From NCBI GenBank assembly GCA_943326975.2, contig CALPVI020000019.1:1-13080 (forward strand): a stretch of 13,080 bases of DNA, written 5' to 3'. The notes under the pieces are model-generated. The model worked only from the letters and a program-made list of their open reading frames with translations, did no database searches and was not told where the DNA came from. The stretch's first letter is position 1. Each line of letters begins with the position of its first letter. Positions 5,471 to 12,261 of the stretch are shown here, piece after piece. This DNA comes from Actinomyces viscosus (GTDB lineage: Bacteria > Bacteroidota > Bacteroidia > Flavobacteriales_D > Crocinitomicaceae). Both the position numbers and the translations under genes were made by a program.

Positions 5471-7822
5471 ATGAAAACTTTTTACTCAATTATTTCATCT
5501 TTTTTAATTGTTTTTATTTCATTTTCTCAAGAAACAGAACTTGAAGTTAGGAAAATGATTAGAACAGCATCAGAACAAGAATTAGTTATTGAAAATTCTA
5601 GGTACATTCAAGAAGGATATTTGTATTTTGCAGATTTGATTTCGAATAGATTGATAGAAATTAATCCAGAAAGTTCAAATTATAATTATAGAAAAGGTTA
5701 TATCGTACTTAATTTGAAAAAAAATGGTATTGATGCTATTCCATTCTTAGAAAAAGCTGTTCAGCATACAGATAAAAATTATGATATGGTGTCAATTGAC
5801 GAAAAAGATGCTTCAATTGATGCATTTTATTACTTAGGTAAGGCATATCATATTGATGGACAAATTCAAAAAGCTATTGAAAATTACAACATATTTTTAT
5901 CTCAAACTCAGAAAAATTCAGAAATTATTGAAGATGTTAATTTAAGTTTGAAACAATGTGAGGTTGCACTTAAATTATTGGAATTGCCAAAAAAATCAAA
6001 AATTATTAATTTAGGAGATACTCTAAATTCTTCATTCCCTGAATATTCTCCATTTATTTCTATTGATGGTTCGGCATTGTTTTTTACATCAAGAAGACCT
6101 TGGGACGAACATTCAAAAGCACAGTTTAAAGATCCTATAACAAGTGATTTTAAAGAGGATATATACGTGAGTTATAATGATGAAGGAGGTAAATGGTCTA
6201 AACCAAAAAGATTAGATTTTTGTGAAGATGATAGAAACGAAGCCTCAATTTCAGTTAGTCCAGATGAAAGAAGGGTTTATTTGTATCAAGATGATAAAGG
6301 GAATGGGGATATATTTTATACAGATTTGAATGGTAATACTTTTGACGAGATTAAAGACTTAAAATATGGAGGTGTAAATTCTAAATATTGGGAGACACAT
6401 TGTACAATGACAATTGATGGATTAAATATGTATTTTGTATCCGCTAGACCAGAAGGATTAGGGGGGAGAGATATTTATAGAGTTGTTAAATTGCCGAATG
6501 GTGAATGGAGTTTACCTCAAAATTTAGGACCTACAATTAACACACCTTATGATGAAGATTGTCCTTTTATTGCTGCTGATAATAAGACGTTATATTATTC
6601 GAGTAATGGACCTAAAAGCATGGGTGGTTTTGATGTTTTCATGACAATGCGTGATGAAGATAATAATTGGCAGACTCCTATAAATGTTGGTTTCCCAATT
6701 AACTCTACGTCTGATGATGTGTTTTATACTACTACGATTGATGGTTTGAAAGGGTACATTACGTCAAATCGTAAAGGAGGTAAAGGTGAAAAAGATCTTT
6801 ATGAGATTCAAAATGATTATTTAGGAGCTACTAAAATATCTTTATTTAAAGGAAGAGTTAAAACAGTAAACAATAAACAAATCCCAAGTGATTTAGAGAT
6901 TGTTTTGAAAAATTTAAGTTTCCCAGATTATCCATTTAAATTGATTAATCCTCGTTTAAGAGATGGTGGTTTTTTCTCTAGTTTAGATGAATGCTCTGAT
7001 TATGAGTATATTTTAAAGTCTAAAACAACAGGGAAAGAATTCTACAAAGGTACTTTTTCTACAGATTGTGAAGGAAGATATATTCAGATTTACAGAGAGA
7101 TCTTATTGAATGTAGATAAATTAAAGATTATTCCAAATATTGCATACTCACTTAAAGGTAGTGTATATGATAAGAAAACAAATGAAAAATTGGATAGTTC
7201 TAAAATAGCTATATATATTAGTAATAATTCTAAAGTGATAGATACAATTACAACAGATTTAAATGGCGCTTTCGCATCAAATTTCTTTAAAACGAATAAC
7301 TATTATTTCGGCGACACTTTACATTTAACAATTAAAGTTTCTCAAAATGGATATATTAATCAGTCTTTTGATGTTAAACAAGTTTTAGACTCGACAGCAG
7401 TAATAGATTTAAAATATTATTTAGAAAAAAATGAAGTTGGGGTGGATTTGGCAAAAGTTGTTAATTTAAAACCAATTTATTTTGATTTAGGTAAATTTGC
7501 AATCCGACCTGATGCTAAAAAAGAGTTAGATAAAATTGTGAGAATTATGAAAGATAATCCTACAATTCATGTTGAATTGGGTTCGCATACAGATTGTAGA
7601 AGTTCTTCAGAATCAAATATGATCTTATCTGATAAACGTGCAAAAGCATCTGCAGATTATATTAAAAAGAGAATTGATAATCCTATAAGAATTTCTGGTA
7701 AAGGTTATGGTGAAACTCAATTAGTAAATCAATGTGAATGTGAAGGTAAAGTTATTGTTCCTTGTACTGAAGCTCAACATCAACAAAATAGAAGAACTGA
7801 ATTTAAAATAGTTCAAAATTAA
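5471..7822 (+). CDS. PorE-like envelope protein: signal peptide, TPR, PD40 propeller, CRD-like segment, OmpA domain
   Basis: A 783-residue exported protein. The signal peptide is about residues 1-19, ending near FSFSQ with no lipobox Cys. TPR-like helices follow (about 53-85 and 114-143), then five PD40/WD40-like strands (near 190, 256, 308, 361 and 415; for example ISIDGSALFFTSRR and TIDGLNMYFVSARP). A Cys-containing segment (about 494-546) and a carboxypeptidase-regulatory-like fold (about 560-650, LKGSVYDKKTNEKL) come next. The C-terminal OmpA domain (about 668-783) has HTD (Asp708) and LSDKRA (Arg723), the residues that bind diaminopimelate in peptidoglycan. This is the domain order of PorE, a periplasmic type IX secretion part, so anchoring an envelope complex to peptidoglycan is plausible; many paralogues exist, so the exact job is unknown. 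Start 5471 is preferred over 5459, which abuts the terminator and precedes the signal peptide poorly. The promoter is not clear; TAATTTCG at 5420-5427 is one mismatch from a -7 box. Confidence 0.85.
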   Translation: MKTFYSIISSFLIVFISFSQETELEVRKMIRTASEQELVIENSRYIQEGYLYFADLISNRLIEINPESSNYNYRKGYIVLNLKKNGIDAIPFLEKAVQHTDKNYDMVSIDEKDASIDAFYYLGKAYHIDGQIQKAIENYNIFLSQTQKNSEIIEDVNLSLKQCEVALKLLELPKKSKIINLGDTLNSSFPEYSPFISIDGSALFFTSRRPWDEHSKAQFKDPITSDFKEDIYVSYNDEGGKWSKPKRLDFCEDDRNEASISVSPDERRVYLYQDDKGNGDIFYTDLNGNTFDEIKDLKYGGVNSKYWETHCTMTIDGLNMYFVSARPEGLGGRDIYRVVKLPNGEWSLPQNLGPTINTPYDEDCPFIAADNKTLYYSSNGPKSMGGFDVFMTMRDEDNNWQTPINVGFPINSTSDDVFYTTTIDGLKGYITSNRKGGKGEKDLYEIQNDYLGATKISLFKGRVKTVNNKQIPSDLEIVLKNLSFPDYPFKLINPRLRDGGFFSSLDECSDYEYILKSKTTGKEFYKGTFSTDCEGRYIQIYREILLNVDKLKIIPNIAYSLKGSVYDKKTNEKLDSSKIAIYISNNSKVIDTITTDLNGAFASNFFKTNNYYFGDTLHLTIKVSQNGYINQSFDVKQVLDSTAVIDLKYYLEKNEVGVDLAKVVNLKPIYFDLGKFAIRPDAKKELDKIVRIMKDNPTIHVELGSHTDCRSSSESNMILSDKRAKASADYIKKRIDNPIRISGKGYGETQLVNQCECEGKVIVPCTEAQHQQNRRTEFKIVQN

Positions 7823-7855
7823 TTAATTCATTTGTTTTTTTAATTATTGGATAAA

Positions 7856-10027
7856 ATGAATAAATTTTTGATATCAGTACTTGTAATTTTGAATTCGTTA
7901 ATAGGGTTTTCACAAAAATCTGAAATGGAGATACGAAAAATGGCAAGAGAATCTTCAGAATCTGATTTAGTAAATGAAAGTTCTACTTTGATGAATTTAA
8001 ATCAATTGTATTTAGCAGAAATATTAGTTGATAAATTGATTCAGTTTTCACCTGATAATTCAAATTACAACTATAAAAAAGGGTTTATTTTATTATATGC
8101 AAAAAATGATTTCAAGGGAGCTACTCCTTTTTTGAAAAAAGCTACTGAGAAAACAAATTTAAATTACGATGTATATTCTTCTAATGAAAAAAGTTCATCA
8201 ATAGATGCTTATTATCATTTAGGGGTTTGTTATCATCTTAATGAGCAATTTGAATTAGCTAAGCAATCTTTTAATCAATTTTTATTTTCTACGGATTCAA
8301 AATCGGATTTAATTTTAAAGGCACACTCTTCAATTTTGCAATGTAATGTAGCAATAGAACTTATAAAGAAACCGAAAAATGCAAAGGTTAATAACATGGG
8401 GAAAGTTATTAATTCTGTATATTCTGATTATTCTCCAGTAGTTTCTTTAGACGGAAGTGCAATTTATTTTACTTCTAGAAGGCCATGGGAAGATGGAGCT
8501 TCAGATCAGTATAGAGATAATTTTAATAAAGATTATCCTGAGGATATTTATGTTTCTTATTTAGATGATAAAATTTGGTCTTCTCCTAAAAGAATTGAGT
8601 TTTGTGATCCTGAAAGAAATGAAGCTACAATAGCTGTTAGTTCTGATGAAAAACGAATTTATGTTTATCAAGACAATAAAGGTGGAGGAGATATATATTA
8701 TTCAGAGTTCAATTCGAATTATTTTAAAGAGATTCAATCTCTTGATTATAAGGGATTAAATTCTGAAAATTGGGAAACACATTGTACAATGACACCCGAT
8801 GGTTTGAATATGTATTTTGTTTCTGATCGCCCTGGTGGAATTGGTGGAAGGGATATTTATAGAATTGTAAAATTACCTAATGGAGAATGGAGTTTGCCTC
8901 AAAATTTAGGTCCATCAATTAATACTGTTAATGATGAAGATGCACCTTTTATAGGTGTTGATAATAAAACATTATACTTTTCTAGTAATGGATCTAAAAG
9001 TATGGGAGGTTTTGACGTATTTGTTTCTATTAGAGATGAAAATAATAATTGGGGAGATCCAATTAATATGGGGTTTCCAATTAATTCAGTAGCTGATGAT
9101 ATATTTTACACGACTACAATAGATGGATTAAAAGGCTATTTATCTTCTTCAAGAAATAATGGTTTTGGAGAAAAAGACATTTATGAAATAGAAAATGATT
9201 ATTTCGGAAGAAACAATATAGCAACTTTGAAGGGGCAGATAAAAGTTATTAATAATGCTAAATTACCTTCTGATTTAAGAGTGGATATTAGATGTTTAAA
9301 CTGCGAGTCTTCCATAGAAACATCTACTACACCTCGATTAAGAGATGGGACTTTCTTTAGTGCTTTATTGGAGCATTGCAGAGAATATGAATATGTTTTA
9401 GTTCAAGAAAAAACAAATATAGAGCTCTACAAAGAGTCTTTTTCTACTAGTTGTGATAATTTGTATAATGAGACATATAGAGAAATAGTCTTGGATGCTG
9501 AGAACATGAAAGTAATTTCAACTAAAGATGTTTCTATCTTAAATGAAGATAATGTTACAGCTGATTTAAGAAATAAAAAAGAAAAAGAATTAGATTTAAA
9601 AGCTTCTGGTGTTCATGAAGTGAATAATAATATAAAATCCAATTTAACAAAGGATTTTGAAATGATTCATTATTTTGGTTATAACCTAAATAAATTGTCC
9701 GTCAAAAGTGGTGATTTAAAATTGTTTCTCGATAATATTGAGCATGAGATTGTAACTAATCAAAGAAATAGTTTTACAATTCAAATTCAATCTTCGGCAT
9801 CTAAAGTTCCAACTAAAACATATTCTTCAAATGAACAATTAGCTCAGATACGAGCTGAAAATATAAAGAAAGAATTATTACTATATATAGCTAATAATAA
9901 AAATATAGCTAAAAAAGTTGATGTCGAAATAGTAAGTTCAATTGTTGATGGACCTGAGTATTCAAATGATGCTTCCAATTCTAAGAAATATCAAAAATTT
10001 CAGTTTGTTTCATTAAAAACAAAATAG
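7856..10027 (+). CDS. Paralogue of the PorE-like protein with a degenerate OmpA domain
   Basis: A 723-residue exported protein, 33 bp after its paralogue and closely similar over TPR and propeller. Signal peptide about 1-20 (MNKFLISVLVILNSLIGFSQ), TPR-like helices (57-87, 115-145), and five PD40 strands (near 191, 256, 310, 362, 417). The LRDGTFFSAL and YREIVL segments of the first copy are kept (about 494-546), but the CRD-like fold is replaced by a charged, low-complexity linker (about 553-604). The tail (about 605-723) still shows an OmpA-like pattern: FTIQIQSSASKVPT, then SNEQLAQIRAENI. The TD of the peptidoglycan-binding site is replaced by SAS with an insertion, and the closing NRRTEFKI is absent. 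Binding to peptidoglycan is doubtful; it may be a partner of the first protein in the same complex. A TTG at 7847 would add only three residues before the signal peptide, so the ATG is used. Confidence 0.82.
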   Translation: MNKFLISVLVILNSLIGFSQKSEMEIRKMARESSESDLVNESSTLMNLNQLYLAEILVDKLIQFSPDNSNYNYKKGFILLYAKNDFKGATPFLKKATEKTNLNYDVYSSNEKSSSIDAYYHLGVCYHLNEQFELAKQSFNQFLFSTDSKSDLILKAHSSILQCNVAIELIKKPKNAKVNNMGKVINSVYSDYSPVVSLDGSAIYFTSRRPWEDGASDQYRDNFNKDYPEDIYVSYLDDKIWSSPKRIEFCDPERNEATIAVSSDEKRIYVYQDNKGGGDIYYSEFNSNYFKEIQSLDYKGLNSENWETHCTMTPDGLNMYFVSDRPGGIGGRDIYRIVKLPNGEWSLPQNLGPSINTVNDEDAPFIGVDNKTLYFSSNGSKSMGGFDVFVSIRDENNNWGDPINMGFPINSVADDIFYTTTIDGLKGYLSSSRNNGFGEKDIYEIENDYFGRNNIATLKGQIKVINNAKLPSDLRVDIRCLNCESSIETSTTPRLRDGTFFSALLEHCREYEYVLVQEKTNIELYKESFSTSCDNLYNETYREIVLDAENMKVISTKDVSILNEDNVTADLRNKKEKELDLKASGVHEVNNNIKSNLTKDFEMIHYFGYNLNKLSVKSGDLKLFLDNIEHEIVTNQRNSFTIQIQSSASKVPTKTYSSNEQLAQIRAENIKKELLLYIANNKNIAKKVDVEIVSSIVDGPEYSNDASNSKKYQKFQFVSLKTK

Positions 10028-10033
10028 TTAGTC

Positions 10034-10726
10034 ATGAACAAAAGAATTACAATAGCAATTGATGGATATTCATCTTGTGGTAAAAGTACGTTAGCTAAAG
10101 CTCTTGCTGCTAAATTAGGTTATGTTTTTATAGATACCGGAGCAATGTATAGAGGGGTTTCCTTGTATTGTCTTGATAATAATTTGATTTCAGAAGGTGA
10201 AATAAATGTACTAGCATTGATTAATTGCCTTGATAAAATCGATTTAAAATTTGAATTAAATCCTGATTCAAATAAACCTGAACTTTTATTAAATTCAATT
10301 AATGTAGAAAATAAAATCAGAAAAATTGCTGTATCTAAATTAGTTTCAAAGGTGGCTTCTATCAAAGAGGTGCGTCAAAAGTTAGTAAAAGAGCAGCGAT
10401 TAATGGGAGAGCAAGGAGGTGTTGTCATGGATGGAAGAGATATAGGCTCTGTTGTTTTTCCTAATGCTGAATTGAAATTATTTATTACTTCAGACCCTCA
10501 AGTTAGGGTAGAACGAAGATTTTTAGAATTATCAACTACAGACCAATCAATTACAAGAAAAGAAATAGAAGAAAATTTAAATTATAGAGATTTATTAGAT
10601 ACTACACGAGAGGAAAGTCCTCTAATGCAAGCCGAAGATGCGATTGTAATTGATAATACCAATTTAAATCAAGAACAGCAATTAGATGTAGCGTATAATT
10701 ATGTATTAGCTATTTTAAAGAATTAA
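10034..10726 (+). CDS. cmk: Cytidylate kinase
   Basis: A cytosolic 230-residue nucleoside monophosphate kinase that phosphorylates CMP and dCMP with ATP, normal in length. Visible: P-loop GYSSCGKST (11-19), DTGAMYRG (34-41) of the acceptor site, MDGRDIGSVVFPNAELKLF (132-150) with the nucleotide-contacting Arg135 and Asp136, YRDLLDTTREESPL (184-197) with Arg191-Ser195 of the lid, and the end DAIVIDNTNL. All family motifs are in place. It begins 6 bp after the second PorE-like gene and has no promoter of its own, so it is probably co-transcribed with those envelope genes. The functional link is not obvious and may be only positional. Confidence 0.96.
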   Translation: MNKRITIAIDGYSSCGKSTLAKALAAKLGYVFIDTGAMYRGVSLYCLDNNLISEGEINVLALINCLDKIDLKFELNPDSNKPELLLNSINVENKIRKIAVSKLVSKVASIKEVRQKLVKEQRLMGEQGGVVMDGRDIGSVVFPNAELKLFITSDPQVRVERRFLELSTTDQSITRKEIEENLNYRDLLDTTREESPLMQAEDAIVIDNTNLNQEQQLDVAYNYVLAILKN

Positions 10727-10756
10727 CTATTTTCTTTTTAGTTTTAAATTTTTTCC

Positions 10757-10774
10757 AATAAGCAGCTTATTTTT
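10757..10774 (+). terminator. Weak candidate terminator after cmk
   Basis: AATAAG (10757-10762), loop CAG, CTTATT (10766-10771), then three more T. The 6-bp stem is AT-rich and weak; the position, 30 nt after the cmk stop and before the next promoter, is the main support. The rest of the 123-bp gap (10727-10849) is plain AT-rich sequence apart from the -7 box. Confidence 0.3.
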
Positions 10775-10814
10775 AAAAAAATAACAAATCAGCATGTAAT
10801 TATAATATTTTTTG

Positions 10815-10822
10815 TATTTTTG
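10815..10822 (+). promoter_or_regulatory. Candidate -7 box for the ACT-like gene
   Basis: TATTTTTG, identical to the box of the E2 promoter, lies 27 nt before the ATG at 10850. No clean TTG is present near -33 (an ATG triplet, 10794-10796, is 18 nt upstream). The position and the transcription boundary support it moderately. Confidence 0.45.
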
Positions 10823-10849
10823 TTACAATAAAGTTGATAAATATATAAT

Positions 10850-11521
10850 ATGATGCAGTCCTTAGGAAAAATTACAGAAGAATTAATAAATCGAAGTCCA
10901 TTTTTGCGTGAAGCAATGGCAGAGAATTTAATTAATATTTCCTCTTTAGCAAGAAAATTAAAACCTGAGATAGAAGAGATTTGTAAAAAAGAGGTGAATG
11001 AAGGAGCTATAGTTATGGCTATAAAAAGAATGCCTCCTGGATACTATCATCAACTTGAATTAAAAATCAAAAATGTTATGGGTGAAATAGGTGATTTACT
11101 TGTAAGAAGTAATTTAGCTGATTTCACATTCAAAAATTCGGATACTTTGAAAGAACAACAATCAAGGTTAATGAATATGTTGAACAAAGAAAATGATAGT
11201 TTTTTCACTATTTGTCATGGTATTACAGAAACTACTTTTATTGTAAGTTCTAATCATATAGATACAATAAATGATTTATTCAAAGACGAGAAATTAACTT
11301 CTCATTCTAAAAATTTAGCGTCTGTAAGCGTAAAGTTACCTCCAATAAATTCTGAATTACATGGTATTTATTACTATTTATTGAAGCATTTAGCTTGGGA
11401 AGGTATAAACATTATCGAGATTGTTTCTACTTCAAATGAGTTTACAACTGTCGTTTCACAGGTTGATATTGATAGAGCTTTTACAATTTTAATGAAATTA
11501 AAAAGGGATAATTCACTTTAA
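10850..11521 (+). CDS. Protein with a C-terminal ACT-like (aspartate-kinase-type) module, function unknown
   Basis: A soluble 223-residue protein with no signal peptide or membrane segment. Residues 10-60 are helical, with a winged-helix-like pattern (LREAMAENLINISSLARKL, then GAIVMAIKRM). Residues 155-220 look like an ACT domain: LASVSVKLPP, a helix YYYLLKHLAWEGINIIEIVS, then FTTVVSQVDIDRAFTIL. A second related half (about 117-147, FFTICHGITETTFIVSS) precedes it, as in the tandem ACTs of aspartate kinases. There is no kinase domain, so any aspartate kinase label would be wrong. The family is, as far as I recall, widespread and uncharacterised in Bacteroidota. An amino-acid-sensing regulator is an inference. 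Two ATGs are adjacent (10850, 10853); either may be used. Its stop shares TTAA with the opposing lipoprotein gene. Confidence 0.75.
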   Translation: MMQSLGKITEELINRSPFLREAMAENLINISSLARKLKPEIEEICKKEVNEGAIVMAIKRMPPGYYHQLELKIKNVMGEIGDLLVRSNLADFTFKNSDTLKEQQSRLMNMLNKENDSFFTICHGITETTFIVSSNHIDTINDLFKDEKLTSHSKNLASVSVKLPPINSELHGIYYYLLKHLAWEGINIIEIVSTSNEFTTVVSQVDIDRAFTILMKLKRDNSL

Positions 11522-12261
11522 TTTTTTTGAATTAAATTTCCTTTACCCAAATTTATAAATTCGATTTTTGATGGAGACCCCTTGTAAAAGATGTCTCCAT
11601 TGTTTTTTATTTGACATTTAAACAATGTATTCGAAGCGTTTATCCAAATAGGGGCAGCTGAATTCGATATGCCAATTAAAGAATCTTTTATTTGTAAGTC
11701 TTTGGTATTACAATATCCATTTCCATTAACAATTAATTTCGCAGCATCTGATTTTCCCGTTAATGTAAAATCTCCAAATCCACCAGTTACAATTGCATTT
11801 ACATATTTTGCATTTACATTTAATTTTACAGAACCAGCACCATCTTTAACTACTAATGTAAAATAATCAACATGTAATTCACCTAAATTTTTCAAAGAAT
11901 CTGTTCCAATAAATTCTATGTTAACTAATGATTTTAGATGGATTTCAACATTAATTTTCTTTTTGTAATTTCTTAGGAAGTTGCATTTGTTTTTGTTTTT
12001 TATTTCTAATAGTTGATTTTCGTTAAGATTTAATTCAATATGGTTCAATAAGTTTTTGCCTCCTGTAAGCACAACTTTATTAGCAGAATCTTGAATAATA
12101 GTATAGGTTAAATGTTCATTAAGGATAAGTTTATCAAATTCGTTTAAATATATTTCTTTTGATACAATTGTCCCAGTAGATTTAAAGCAAGATCGATTTT
12201 CAGGTTTTTTACAAGAAAAAAGAAGAGTGCATACAAGTAAATAATAAACTAAATTTTTCAT
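11518..12261 (-). CDS. GIN-domain (DUF2807-like) lipoprotein
   Basis: A 247-residue predicted lipoprotein. The signal peptide ends in lipobox LFSC with Cys17 as the lipidated residue, followed by KKPENRS. The rest is a run of short beta strands of the putative auto-transporter adhesin head GIN domain: FDKLILNEHLTYTI and VVLTGG near the start, LLEIKNK, IHLKSLVNIEFIGT, VKDGAGSVKLNV, AIVTGGFGDFTLTG and LIVNGNGYCNTKDL, a right-handed beta-helix-like repetition. The family is common in Bacteroidota; its function is unknown and the name does not prove adhesion. It is expected to be anchored in the outer membrane, or the inner leaflet of it. Its ATG overlaps the stop of the upstream PagL-like gene (ATGA), so the two are probably translated together. 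It ends on a TTAA shared with the convergent ACT-like gene. Confidence 0.82.
   Translation of the reverse strand: MKNLVYYLLVCTLLFSCKKPENRSCFKSTGTIVSKEIYLNEFDKLILNEHLTYTIIQDSANKVVLTGGKNLLNHIELNLNENQLLEIKNKNKCNFLRNYKKKINVEIHLKSLVNIEFIGTDSLKNLGELHVDYFTLVVKDGAGSVKLNVNAKYVNAIVTGGFGDFTLTGKSDAAKLIVNGNGYCNTKDLQIKDSLIGISNSAAPIWINASNTLFKCQIKNNGDIFYKGSPSKIEFINLGKGNLIQKN
11571..11608 (+). terminator. Candidate rightward terminator inside the opposing lipoprotein gene
   Basis: ATGGAGAC (11571-11578) and GTCTCCAT (11593-11600) form a perfect 8-bp stem with a 14-nt loop, extendable by one G-T wobble, and TTTTTT follows at 11603-11608. It is 50 nt after the ACT-like gene's stop and on its strand. The T-run is on the plus-strand side only, so it fits the rightward transcript. 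The same bases encode GDIFYKGSP of the lipoprotein. Confidence 0.5.

Noticed and set aside
11669..11866. 65-codon open frame on the plus strand
   Set aside because: Antisense to the GIN-domain lipoprotein, which has a lipobox and clear strand repeats; no start signal is visible.
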